Below are positions 39,695 through 48,294 of a DNA stretch of 64,000 bases, piece after piece. This stretch comes from Burkholderia latens (GTDB lineage: Bacteria; Pseudomonadota; Gammaproteobacteria; Burkholderiales; Burkholderiaceae): contig NZ_CABVPL010000012.1 in the NCBI RefSeq assembly GCF_902499045.1, forward strand, positions 1 through 64,000. The letters are read 5' to 3'. The translations under genes were made by a program, and so were the position numbers. The stretch's first letter is position 1; each line of letters starts with the position of its first letter. Under the pieces are notes generated by a model. It was given only the letters and a program-made list of their open reading frames with translations. It searched no databases and was not told where the DNA came from.

Positions 39695-40480
39695 TCAGCA
39701 GGGCACGCGGGCGTTCACTCCTGGGGTGGACCACGTGCACCAGCGCTGAACCTCTTGTGGCTGTGGCTGCTGCTGCGTCGCATACGGCCGGCCAGTCATC
39801 GGGTTAAAAGCGTCACCCTCTGAGGGGCGTGCGGCTCCCATTGCTCGAGACGCACTCAGTGCTTGGCCGACCTCGATTTTCTGCGTGATGAGATCCTTTT
39901 TCTGGGCATCCTCAACCTTTTTGGTCATGGCAACCAGCCGCGCAAACTTCGGATCGCTCGCTTCCTGGAGGGGCGGCAGCGGCGGCGCAACGGGCATGAA
40001 CACCAGCGGGCCGGTGTATTTCGGTATGCCTTCTTTCGATGGTTTGCCCCAATTTGCCGCCTTACCGATTTCCCACACGGCGACGTTGATTTCGAGCGCG
40101 TGCTCATAGTTCCGATTCACATCCGCCAGCGTGGGAGTCCCTGTACGTGCAGGAAATGGCCGTAACGCTGGCGGCAAGGTCTGCGGCCCTGTCGGATAGA
40201 CGACCCGAACCCAGCTTGTCGTAGCGACGGAGTATTGAAACAGCAGGTCTTGATAGGCTTCCAGTATCTGGGCACGGCTGTGGGCCCTGGATTCGCGAAC
40301 CATGGCTTGATATGCATTTAACGCCTTGGTGTAGCGCACGTTGTCGTCCCGCGTGGTGGTGACGAGCTGCAGCTGCGGATCAGTTGGGGCTGGCGGTGTG
40401 GCAGCGCAGCCCGACAGCGCAATGACAGCAACCGTGAAAATGGCAGCTGCGCGAAACTTCACCTGCGCATGATGCGACAT
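39695..40480 (-). CDS. Predicted lipoprotein of unknown function (paralogue 2)
   Basis: 261 residues. Signal peptide with lipobox VIALSGC, Cys25, the same position as in its paralogue. It shares RAQILEAYQDLLFQYSVA, QTLPPALRPFPARTGTPTL, VNRNYEHALE, PKYTGPLVFMPVAPPLPPLQ, DPKFARLVAMTKKVEDAQKK and the ending RWC...VPC. The ATG has GGAG six nt upstream. The family is not recognised; the conserved Pro-rich block and C-terminal Cys pair suggest an envelope-anchored, disulfide-bonded protein. The pair sits in a lower-GC islet between aromatic catabolism genes. Confidence 0.85.
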   Translation of the reverse strand: MSHHAQVKFRAAAIFTVAVIALSGCAATPPAPTDPQLQLVTTTRDDNVRYTKALNAYQAMVRESRAHSRAQILEAYQDLLFQYSVATTSWVRVVYPTGPQTLPPALRPFPARTGTPTLADVNRNYEHALEINVAVWEIGKAANWGKPSKEGIPKYTGPLVFMPVAPPLPPLQEASDPKFARLVAMTKKVEDAQKKDLITQKIEVGQALSASRAMGAARPSEGDAFNPMTGRPYATQQQPQPQEVQRWCTWSTPGVNARVPC

Positions 40481-41310
40481 ATGATGCTCCGACTGGAGGG
40501 TATGAGATTAGGCCAATATATATCGACCTATCCCATTCCAACTGCGGGTAGGCGATTTTTATACAGAAGTTTCGCTAAAAATTGTTAGGAAATCAACGAT
40601 CTATAAAATTCTCGATTTTGTGGGTCGAGGCAAACGCTTGAGATAACCGACGAGTATCCGTCACTTCAATGATGCAGCAGTGCCTGTGCGTTATTTGTTA
40701 AGGCCTTGCGCACAGACCTACGCTGGCTCTTTTGTTGAATCCTTTGCACGACGATTTTGCTGCGAGCGTGAAGGTGACCGGCAAGGAGCCGTTCACCCTT
40801 GATCCGCGACTTTTTGGATAATCGCGCGGCGTACCGGTCGCCGATCAAACGCGGTGCGCAGACACGCTCGAAATTCGGCCTGGCCGCGACGTGGTTATGG
40901 TCAGCACGTATATGTCGACACAACCCGAACTGCCGCGTATCGGCCGCGATTCGCGACGCACTTTCGCAAGCGGATGCAGTGCGGTTGGGGCGAACCGCTC
41001 TTGGCAGATGCCGCTAACGGACCTCAAACGTTCATACCCGCGTCCCGGCGGCGTCGCGATCATTCACAGGGACTGGAACAGAAAGCCGAGCCAGCGCCCA
41101 CCATCGTTTTCCCGTCAGGAAAACCCTGATTCCTGCCGCTAGACCAGCGGTTCCGAGCCGATTTCCCGTCGCCACGGAGCGGGGGTATCGCGCTTGCATC
41201 CAGCCGCACCCCGAACCCCCACGACCTCGCTCCATCAAGCTCCCCAGTCCGCATGCCTGCCAAAAAAGGTATGGCGCACCGCAATATTTCGCCCGTCGGC
41301 CCGTATCTCA

Positions 41311-41325
41311 ATACCCTCAAGGTAT
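41311..41325 (+). promoter_or_regulatory. CatR/BenM-type LysR operator
   Basis: ATACC-CTCAA-GGTAT: a perfect dyad that fits both the LysR motif T-N11-A and the CatM/BenM site ATAC-N7-GTAT. A second GTAT half-site lies 22 nt downstream (41344-41347), two helical turns away, next to the -35. This is the arrangement of a muconate-responsive activator. Confidence 0.75.
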
Positions 41326-41346
41326 CAAAAAGCGAGACCGAAAGTA

Positions 41347-41377
41347 TTGGACGCCCCATTTCCCCGCCGCGTATAAA
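41347..41377 (+). promoter_or_regulatory. Predicted cat-ben promoter
   Basis: TTGGAC (41347-41352), 19 nt, TATAAA (41372-41377). The -35 overlaps the second GTAT half-site of the LysR-type operator, as expected for an activated promoter. The predicted transcript starts near 41384. Confidence 0.5.
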
Positions 41378-41412
41378 TCCGTTCCATGAACTCCCGACCC
41401 GCAGCGTGCCCC

Positions 41413-42549
41413 ATGTCCCCGATCACCATCGAACGCATTGAAACCCGCCTCGTCGACCTGCCGACGATCCGTCCGCACAAGCTGTCGGTCGCCACGATGC
41501 ACGGCCAGACGCTGATGCTGGTGAAGGTGACGTGCAGCGACGGCGTGACGGGTATCGGCGAAGGCACGACGATCGCGGGGATGGCCTACGGCCCGGAAAG
41601 CCCCGAAGCGATGAAGCTCGCGATCGACGCATACCTCGCACCGGCGATCATCGGCCACGACGCAACGCGCATCCAGGCGCTGATGGCATTCCTCGGCAAG
41701 CTCGCGAAGGTCAATCACTTCGCGAAGAGCGCGCTCGAAACCGCGCTCCTCGATGCGCACGGCAAGCGTCTCGGCGTGCCGGTCAGCGAACTGCTCGGCG
41801 GGCGCCGTCGCGATCGTCTGCCGGTCGCATGGACGCTCGCATCGGGCGACACGGCAACCGATATCGCCGAAGCCGAACGGATGCTCGACCTGCGCCGCCA
41901 CAACGTGTTCAAGCTGAAGATCGGCGCGCAGGCGCTCGACGCGGATATCCGGCACGTGGCCGAGATCAAGCGGGCAGTGGGCGAGCGTGCGTCGGTGCGC
42001 GTCGACGTGAACATGGCATGGAGCGAAACGCAGGCCGCGCGCGCGATTCCGGCGCTCGCCGATGCCGGTTGCGAACTGGTCGAGCAACCGGTGGCTTCCG
42101 CGGCCGCGCTCGCGCGGCTGATGCGCCGCTTCCCGGTCGCATTGATGGCCGATGAAATCCTGCAGGGCCCCGACAGCGCGTTCGAGATCGCGAAGCACCA
42201 TGGCGCCGACGTGTTCGCGATCAAGATCGAGCAGAGCGGCGGCCTGTTCGCCGCGCAGCGCGTCGCGGCGGTTGCGGATGCGGCCGGCATCGAGCTGTAC
42301 GGCGGCACAATGCTCGAAGGCGCATTCAGCACGGTCGCCTCCGCGCACCTGTTCGCGAGCTTCGCGAACCTGCAGTGGGGCACCGAACTGTTCGGACCGC
42401 TACTGATCACCGAAGAGATTCTCACGACGCCGCTCGACTACAGCGATTTCGAACTGACCGTGCCGAGCGGCCCGGGCCTCGGCATCGAACTCGACGAAGC
42501 GAAGGTCGCGCGCTTCACCCGAGACGGGCTGGCGAAGGTGTCCCGCTGA
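41413..42549 (+). CDS. catB: Muconate cycloisomerase
   Basis: 378 residues, enolase superfamily. It converts cis,cis-muconate to muconolactone. Family signs: LVDLPTIRPHKLSVATMHGQTLMLV, TTIAGMAYGPESPEAMK, the catalytic Lys in VFKLKIGA, metal ligands in VDVNMAW, LVEQPV and LMADEIL, and the KIEQSGGL segment. The start MSPITIERIETRLVDLP matches the family; an ATG 27 nt earlier (41386) would give nine more residues and lie at the predicted transcript start. First gene of catBCA, followed by benABCD. Confidence 0.95.
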   Translation: MSPITIERIETRLVDLPTIRPHKLSVATMHGQTLMLVKVTCSDGVTGIGEGTTIAGMAYGPESPEAMKLAIDAYLAPAIIGHDATRIQALMAFLGKLAKVNHFAKSALETALLDAHGKRLGVPVSELLGGRRRDRLPVAWTLASGDTATDIAEAERMLDLRRHNVFKLKIGAQALDADIRHVAEIKRAVGERASVRVDVNMAWSETQAARAIPALADAGCELVEQPVASAAALARLMRRFPVALMADEILQGPDSAFEIAKHHGADVFAIKIEQSGGLFAAQRVAAVADAAGIELYGGTMLEGAFSTVASAHLFASFANLQWGTELFGPLLITEEILTTPLDYSDFELTVPSGPGLGIELDEAKVARFTRDGLAKVSR

Positions 42550-42590
42550 CGCCACACCACCTTGACCGAATCACGTATCAGGACTTCACG

Positions 42591-42881
42591 ATGCTTTTCC
42601 ACGTACGCATGGACGTCAACATCCCGGCCGACCTGCCGGCCACGGTCGCCGACGAGATCAAGGCCCGCGAGAAGGCGTATTCGCAGGACCTGCAGCGCAG
42701 CGGCAAGTGGCGCCACCTCTGGCGGATCGCCGGCGAATACGCGAACTACAGCGTGTTCGACGTGTCGGGCAACGCCGAGCTGCACGAAATCCTGACCGGC
42801 CTGCCGCTGTTCCCGTACATGAAGATTTCGGTGACGCCGTTGTGTCGCCACCCGTCGTCGATACACGACGGCGACGTTTGA
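42591..42881 (+). CDS. catC: Muconolactone delta-isomerase
   Basis: 96 residues, the usual length. MLFHVRMDVNIPADLPATVADEIKAREKAYSQ and WRIAGEYANYSVFDV are typical of CatC, a small ferredoxin-like enzyme that forms a decamer and turns muconolactone into beta-ketoadipate enol-lactone. LPLFPYMKISVTPLCRHPS is the conserved end. It lies 41 nt after catB. Confidence 0.96.
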   Translation: MLFHVRMDVNIPADLPATVADEIKAREKAYSQDLQRSGKWRHLWRIAGEYANYSVFDVSGNAELHEILTGLPLFPYMKISVTPLCRHPSSIHDGDV

Positions 42882-42956
42882 GCCACGGCGGCGCCGCTGC
42901 GCCGGCAGCGGGCACGTCGGGTCGCCATTCCCCCAAATACACATGGAGACACCATC

Positions 42957-43916
42957 ATGAGCGTCAAAGTTTTCGAAACGAAAGAAGTGCAGGATCTGCT
43001 GAAGGCAGCGTCGAACGCGGATGCCGACGGCGCGAAAGGCGCGAACGGCACGCGCGGCGATGCACGTACGCAGCAGATCGTGCTGCGGCTGCTCGGCGAC
43101 CTGTTCAAAGCGATCGACGATCTCGACATCACGCCCGACGAAGTGTGGGCCGGCGTGAACTATCTGAACAAGCTTGGTCAGGATGGCGAAGCAGCGCTGC
43201 TCGCGGCCGGCCTCGGTCTCGAGAAGTATCTCGACATCCGGATGGACGCGGAGGACGAGGCGCTCGGCCTCGACGGCGGCACGCCGCGCACGATCGAAGG
43301 CCCGCTGTATGTCGCGGGTGCGCCGGTGCGCGACGGCGTCGCGAAGATCGACGTCGACGCGGACGAAGGTGCGGGCCCGCTGGTGATCCACGGCACGGTG
43401 AAGGATCTCGACGGCAAGCCGGTGGCCGGCGCGCTGGTCGAATGCTGGCATGCGAATTCGCACGGCTTCTATTCGCACTTCGATCCGACCGGCAAGCAGA
43501 GCGAGTTCAACCTGCGTGGCGCGGTGCGGACGGGCGCGGACGGCAAATACGAATTTCGCACGCTGATGCCGGTCGGCTACGGTTGCCCGCCGCAGGGCGC
43601 GACGCAGCAACTGCTCGATCGCCTCGGCCGCCACGGCAACCGCCCGGCGCACGTGCACTTCTTCGTGACGAGCGACGACCACCGCAAGCTGACGACGCAG
43701 TTCAACATCGACGGCGACCCGCTGATCTGGGATGACTTCGCGTATGCGACGCGCGAGGAGCTGATTCCGCCCGTGACCGAAAAGGCCGGCGGCATCGCGC
43801 TCGGGATGAAGGCCGACTCGTATCAGGACATCGAGTTCGACTTCGTGCTGACGCCGCGCGTCGGCGGCAAGGACAACCAGATCGTCGAACGCCTGCGCGC
43901 TTCCGCCGCGGCATAA
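42957..43916 (+). CDS. catA: Catechol 1,2-dioxygenase
   Basis: 319 residues, intradiol dioxygenase. It cleaves catechol to cis,cis-muconate with a non-heme Fe(III). Iron ligands are the Tyr of GPLYVAGAP, the Tyr of the [13 protein letters not shown] region, and two His in [10 protein letters not shown]. The N-terminal helical linker domain ([26 protein letters not shown]) forms the dimer. The ATG follows TGGAGACACC. It comes 75 nt after catC and before benA, so the whole benzoate-to-lactone route except its regulator lies in one direction. Confidence 0.96.
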   Translation: MSVKVFETKEVQDLLKAASNADADGAKGANGTRGDARTQQIVLRLLGDLFKAIDDLDITPDEVWAGVNYLNKLGQDGEAALLAAGLGLEKYLDIRMDAEDEALGLDGGTPRTIEGPLYVAGAPVRDGVAKIDVDADEGAGPLVIHGTVKDLDGKPVAGALVECWHANSHGFYSHFDPTGKQSEFNLRGAVRTGADGKYEFRTLMPVGYGCPPQGATQQLLDRLGRHGNRPAHVHFFVTSDDHRKLTTQFNIDGDPLIWDDFAYATREELIPPVTEKAGGIALGMKADSYQDIEFDFVLTPRVGGKDNQIVERLRASAAA

Positions 43917-44032
43917 CCCGCCCGGCGACACGGCGGCGCGCGTGCGCCGCCGCTGCCGGCCGGTCCCCGAGATTCATCGATACCGATGCGAGCGTGCTTG
44001 CAGGACCCGTCACGCGCGCACGAGGAACCATC

Positions 44033-45391
44033 ATGTCCACCACGATCGACCCCATCACCGAACTGGATCAGCTGCTCGCGACCGCCGTGCAGGACGACAA
44101 GGAGGCCGGCATCTTCCGCTGCCGCCGCGACATCTTCACGAACGACGCGCTTTACGAACTGGAGATGAAACACATCTTCGAGCGCAACTGGGTGTACCTC
44201 GCGCACGAAAGCCAGATCCCGAACAACAACGATTACTACACGACGTGGATCGGCCGCCAGCCGATCGTCATCACGCGCGACAAGGCCGGCGAGCTGCACG
44301 CGGTGATCAATGCGTGCGCGCACAAGGGCGCGATGCTGTGCCGCCGCAAGCATGGCAACAAGGGGAGCTTCACGTGCCCGTTCCACGGCTGGACCTTCTC
44401 GAACACCGGCAAGCTGCTGAAGGTGAAGGACGAGAAGACGACCGAGTATCCGATTCAGTTCAACACGCACGGCTCGCACGACCTGAAGAAGGTCGCGCGC
44501 TTTCAGAGCTATCGCGGCTTCCTGTTCGGCAGCCTCCACGACGACGTGTTGCCGCTCGAGGACTATCTCGGCGAGGCGCGCGTGATCATCGACCAGATCG
44601 TCGACCAGGCGCCGAACGGCCTCGAAGTGCTGCGCGGCAACTCGTCCTACATCTACGAAGGCAACTGGAAGATGCAGATGGAGAACGGCTGCGACGGCTA
44701 TCACGTGAGCACCGTGCACTGGAACTACGCGGCGACGATGGGCCGCCGCAAGGAAGACGGCACGAAGGCCGTCGACGCGAACAGCTGGAGCAAGTCGGTC
44801 GCGGGCGTGTACGGCTTCGACAACGGGCACATCCTGCTGTGGACGAAGACGATGAACCCGGAAGTGCGGCCCGTGTACCGGCATCGCGACGAGATCAAGG
44901 CGCGCGTGGGCGAAGTGCAGGCCGACTTCATCGTGAACCAGACCCGCAACCTGTGCGTGTACCCGAACGTGTTCCTGATGGACCAGTTCAGCACGCAGAT
45001 TCGCGTGGTGCGTCCGCTCGCAGTCGACAAGACCGAAGTCAGCATCTTCTGCTTCGCGCCGAAGGGCGAGAGCGAAGCCGATCGCACGACGCGCATTCGC
45101 CAGTACGAGGATTTCTTCAACGTGACGGGGATGGGCACGGCCGACGACCTCGAGGAATTCCGCGCGTGCCAGGCCGGCTACGCGGGCATCACGGCGATGT
45201 GGAACGACCTGTCGCGCGGCGCGCCGCTGTGGATTCACGGGCCGGACGAGAACGCGAAGAAGATGGGGCTGAACCCGCGGATATCGGGCGAGCGCAGCGA
45301 GGACGAAGGGCTGTTCGTGTGTCAGCACGAACACTGGGTGCACGTGATGCGCGATGCACTGAAGAAGGAACGCGGGGAGGTGGCGGCATGA
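44033..45391 (+). CDS. benA: Benzoate 1,2-dioxygenase large subunit
   Basis: 452 residues. The Rieske cluster ligands are CAHKG...CPFHGWTFS (Cys-X-His, Cys-X2-His) and the mononuclear iron ligands are in [13 protein letters not shown] with a downstream Asp. Together with BenB it forms the oxygenase that makes the cis-diol of benzoate. The start [15 protein letters not shown] follows GAGGAACC. The stop overlaps benB by 4 nt (ATGA). Confidence 0.96.
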   Translation: MSTTIDPITELDQLLATAVQDDKEAGIFRCRRDIFTNDALYELEMKHIFERNWVYLAHESQIPNNNDYYTTWIGRQPIVITRDKAGELHAVINACAHKGAMLCRRKHGNKGSFTCPFHGWTFSNTGKLLKVKDEKTTEYPIQFNTHGSHDLKKVARFQSYRGFLFGSLHDDVLPLEDYLGEARVIIDQIVDQAPNGLEVLRGNSSYIYEGNWKMQMENGCDGYHVSTVHWNYAATMGRRKEDGTKAVDANSWSKSVAGVYGFDNGHILLWTKTMNPEVRPVYRHRDEIKARVGEVQADFIVNQTRNLCVYPNVFLMDQFSTQIRVVRPLAVDKTEVSIFCFAPKGESEADRTTRIRQYEDFFNVTGMGTADDLEEFRACQAGYAGITAMWNDLSRGAPLWIHGPDENAKKMGLNPRISGERSEDEGLFVCQHEHWVHVMRDALKKERGEVAA

Positions 45392-45876
45392 ACATCGATT
45401 ACCGGACGATTTGCGCGACGCTGTATCGCGAAGCGCGCCTGCTCGACGATCGCGAGTGGGACGAATGGCTGACCTGCTACACGGAGGACGTCACGTACTG
45501 GATGCCCGCGTGGGACGACGACGACCGGCCGACCGACGATCCGCGCAGCCAGATCTCGCTGATGTATTACGCGGATCGCGGCGGGCTCGAGGATCGCGTG
45601 TTCCGGATCAAGACGGAGCGCAGCGGCGCGTCGACGCCCGAGCCGCGCACGAGCCACAACGTGACGAACGTCGAGGTGCTGGCGGAGCGCGACGGCGAGG
45701 TGGACGTGCGCTACAACTTCCACACGCTGAACCACCGCTATCGCGTGACCGACCACTTCTTCGGCACGATGTTCGTCACGCTGCGCCAGGTGGGCGGCGC
45801 GCTGCTGATCTCCAACAAGAAGATCGTGCTGAAGAACGACTACATCCGGCAGGTGCTCGACGTGTACCACGTCTGA
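45388..45876 (+). CDS. benB: Benzoate 1,2-dioxygenase small subunit
   Basis: 162 residues. Opening [25 protein letters not shown] and the end [19 protein letters not shown] are typical of ring-hydroxylating dioxygenase beta subunits, which hold the alpha3beta3 oxygenase together and carry no cofactor. Translation is coupled to benA by a 4-nt overlap. Confidence 0.96.
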   Translation: MNIDYRTICATLYREARLLDDREWDEWLTCYTEDVTYWMPAWDDDDRPTDDPRSQISLMYYADRGGLEDRVFRIKTERSGASTPEPRTSHNVTNVEVLAERDGEVDVRYNFHTLNHRYRVTDHFFGTMFVTLRQVGGALLISNKKIVLKNDYIRQVLDVYHV

Positions 45877-45915
45877 CGCCGATCGTTTCGACACGTAATA
45901 CAGGGAGACGAGGTC

Positions 45916-46938
45916 ATGTCCACCTACAAGATTGCACTGAACTTCGAGGACGGGGTCACCCGTTTCATCGATTGCAACGCCGGCGAGAAAGTGCTGGATG
46001 CCGCGTTCCGCGCGAAGATCAACCTGCCGATGGACTGCTCCGACGGCGTGTGCGGCACCTGCAAGTGCCGCGCGGAAAGCGGCAGCTACGATCTCGGCGA
46101 CGACTACATCGACGATGCGCTCACCGAGGACGAGAAGGACGGCGGCCTCGTGCTGACGTGCCAGATGGTGCCGCAAAGCGACTGCGTGATCGCGGTGCCG
46201 ACGACGTCGATCGCATGCAAGACCGGACACAGCGGATTCGTCGCGACGGTGACGAAGGTCGAGCCGCACAACGATGCGGCGATCGTGCTCGAGCTCGACG
46301 CCGACGAGCACGCACCGGCGTTCCTGCCCGGCCAGTACGTGAACATCGGCGTGCCGGGCAGCGGCCAGCACCGGTCGTATTCGTTTTCGTCCGCGCCGGG
46401 CGACGCGAAGATCGGATTCCTGATCAAGAAGATTCCCGGCGGCGTGATGAGCACCTGGCTCGAATCCGCGAAGCCCGGCGACACGCTCGAACTGAACGGG
46501 CCGCTCGGCAGCTTCTACCTGCGCGACGTCGAGCGGCCGCTGCTGTTCCTCGCGGGCGGCACCGGGCTCGCGCCGTTCCTGTCGATGCTCGAAGTGCTCG
46601 CGCGCAGCGGTTCGCGGCAGAAGGTCCACCTGATCTACGGCGTGACGCGCGATCTCGATCTCGTGCTGGTCGACGCGATCGAAGCGTATGCGGCGAAGCT
46701 GCCGAACTTCAGTTTTGCGACGGTCGTCGCCGATCCGGCGTCGCGCCACGCACGCAAGGGCTGGGTCACGCAGCACATTCCGGCCGATGCGCTGAACGAC
46801 GGCGACGTGGACGTCTATCTGTGCGGGCCGCCGCCGATGGTCGATGCGGTGCGCCAGTATTTTGACGACCAGGGCGTGAAGCCGCACAGCTTCCACTACG
46901 AGAAATTCACGCCGAACGTGACGGCAAAGGCGGCATGA
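45916..46938 (+). CDS. benC: Benzoate 1,2-dioxygenase electron transfer component
   Basis: 340 residues. An N-terminal plant-type [2Fe-2S] ferredoxin (CSDGVCGTCKCRAESG, plus a distal Cys in LTCQM) is followed by an FAD domain (HRSYSFSSAP) and an NAD domain (LFLAGGTGLAPFLSML, CGPPPMVDAV). It passes electrons from NADH to the Rieske centre of BenA. The ATG is 39 nt after benB; the stop overlaps benD (ATGA). Confidence 0.96.
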   Translation: MSTYKIALNFEDGVTRFIDCNAGEKVLDAAFRAKINLPMDCSDGVCGTCKCRAESGSYDLGDDYIDDALTEDEKDGGLVLTCQMVPQSDCVIAVPTTSIACKTGHSGFVATVTKVEPHNDAAIVLELDADEHAPAFLPGQYVNIGVPGSGQHRSYSFSSAPGDAKIGFLIKKIPGGVMSTWLESAKPGDTLELNGPLGSFYLRDVERPLLFLAGGTGLAPFLSMLEVLARSGSRQKVHLIYGVTRDLDLVLVDAIEAYAAKLPNFSFATVVADPASRHARKGWVTQHIPADALNDGDVDVYLCGPPPMVDAVRQYFDDQGVKPHSFHYEKFTPNVTAKAA

Positions 46939-47711
46939 CCATGCAACGATTCTCAGGAAAGGTCGTCGTCGTCACCGGCGCGGCGCAGGGCATCGGCCGC
47001 GGCGTCGCGCTGCGCGCGGCGGCCGAGGGCGGCAACGTGCTGTTCGTCGATCGCGCGGATTTCGTCGCCGACGTAGCTGCGGAAGCGCCGGGCGGCAACA
47101 CGGCCGCCTTCGTCGCCGATCTCGAGACCTACGACGGCGCGCATGCGGCGATGGCGTGCGCGGTCGCGACGTTCGGCCGGATCGACGTGCTGATCAACGG
47201 CGTCGGCGGCGCGATCCGGATGCGGCCGTTCGCCGAGTTCGAGCCCGCGCAGATCGACGCGGAAATTCGCCGTTCGCTGATGCCGACGCTCTACGGCTGT
47301 CACGCGGTGCTGCCGCACCTGCTCGCCGCAGGCGGCGGCACGATCGTCAACGTGTCGTCGAACGCGACGCGCGGGATTCGCCGCGTGCCGTACTCGGCGG
47401 CGAAAGGCGGCGTCAATGCGCTGACGGCCGCGCTCGCGATGGAATACGCGGCGCACAACATCCGCGTGGTCGCGACCGCGCCCGGCGGCACGACGGCGCC
47501 GCCGCGCCGCGTGCCGCGCAATGCGGCCGGCGACACCGCGCAGGAACAGGCGTGGATGGCCGAAGCGGTGCGGCAAGTCACCGATTCGACGTTCTTCAAG
47601 CGCTACGGCACGCTCGACGAACAGATCGCGCCGATCCTGTTTCTTGCATCGGATGAAGCGAGCTACATCACCGGCACGGTGCTGCCGGTCGCGGGCGGCG
47701 ATACGGGTTGA
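46935..47711 (+). CDS. benD: Dihydroxycyclohexadiene carboxylate dehydrogenase
   Basis: 258 residues, classical SDR. Cofactor motif VVVTGAAQGIGRG, NGVGGAI, active-site Ser in IVNVSSNA and YSAAKGG for the Tyr/Lys pair. It oxidises the benzoate cis-diol to catechol with loss of CO2, the substrate of CatA. Translation is coupled to benC. Confidence 0.95.
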   Translation: MTMQRFSGKVVVVTGAAQGIGRGVALRAAAEGGNVLFVDRADFVADVAAEAPGGNTAAFVADLETYDGAHAAMACAVATFGRIDVLINGVGGAIRMRPFAEFEPAQIDAEIRRSLMPTLYGCHAVLPHLLAAGGGTIVNVSSNATRGIRRVPYSAAKGGVNALTAALAMEYAAHNIRVVATAPGGTTAPPRRVPRNAAGDTAQEQAWMAEAVRQVTDSTFFKRYGTLDEQIAPILFLASDEASYITGTVLPVAGGDTG

Positions 47712-47819
47712 GCGGCACGCGTGCTTCTTCAGACATACGCACGCCGCGAGTGGGCGGCGCGCATAGCGATCATCGAACGACAACCGGCTGGTGCGACGAG
47801 CCCGGCCACGGAGACACTC

Positions 47820-48212
47820 ATGCGCAAACGCGAAGCGATCATTCCGCCTGGAATGGAAGCCGTGTACGAAAAAATCGGCTACGCGCCGGCGATCAAGGTC
47901 GGCGATACCGTGTACGTGTCCGGCCAGATCGGCCGCGACGCCGCGATGAAACTGGTCGAGGACCGGGAAGCGCAGATCGTGCAGGCATTCGAAAACCTGA
48001 AGCGCGTGCTCGAAGCGGGCGGCGCGTCGCTCGACGACGTCGTCGACCTGACGACGTTCCATACCGACATGCGCGACCTGCCGCTGTTCATGCAGGTGCG
48101 CGATCGCTATTTCCGTGCGCATCCGCGGCCGGCATGGACCGCCGTCGGCGCGCACATGCTCGGCGGCTCGCCGGGTTACATCGTCGAGATCAAGGCGGTG
48201 GCGGTGCTGTAA
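47820..48212 (+). CDS. RidA family protein
   Basis: 130 residues, the size of a RidA/YjgF/UK114 trimer subunit. Signs: VGDTVYVSGQIGRD, QAFENLKRVLEAGGASLDDVVDLTTFHTD, and PRPAWTAVGAHMLGGSPGYIVEIKAVAVL. The canonical RidA Arg that binds enamine carboxylates is not obvious at its usual place near the C-terminus (RPAW-V... here lacks the usual R-x-x-V-x-V core), so the imine deaminase activity is uncertain. The start follows ACGGAGACACTC. It lies 108 nt after benD and could be part of the ben transcript. Confidence 0.85.
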   Translation: MRKREAIIPPGMEAVYEKIGYAPAIKVGDTVYVSGQIGRDAAMKLVEDREAQIVQAFENLKRVLEAGGASLDDVVDLTTFHTDMRDLPLFMQVRDRYFRAHPRPAWTAVGAHMLGGSPGYIVEIKAVAVL

Positions 48213-48294
48213 CGGCGAACCGTTTCGAGGCGGTTGCGCCGCATCATGCGAGCCGGAATTTCTTGCGCAGGCTTCGACACGGTGAACGGGGATA

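Larger units (their letters stand above)
40481..41412. other. Intergenic region upstream of catB
   Basis: About 930 nt. The first 150 nt are distinctly AT-rich and probably hold the promoter of the lipoprotein gene. The middle shows only short frames without ribosome binding sites. The last 100 nt carry the catB operator and promoter. A catR-like gene, often divergent here, is absent. Confidence 0.6.

Noticed and set aside
39164-39823. Plus-strand open frame of 219 codons in the lipoprotein islet
   Set aside because: It overlaps both lipoprotein genes antisense, has no ribosome binding site and its product shows no recognisable features.
40854-41142. Short frames upstream of catB, one vaguely like the end of a site-specific recombinase
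   Set aside because: The resemblance is limited to a few residues (VSTYMS), there is no catalytic Arg/His/Tyr set and no ribosome binding site.
48213-48294. Terminator between the convergent RidA and RND genes (AACCG-N8-CGGTT)
   Set aside because: Five-bp stem with no T-run on either strand.
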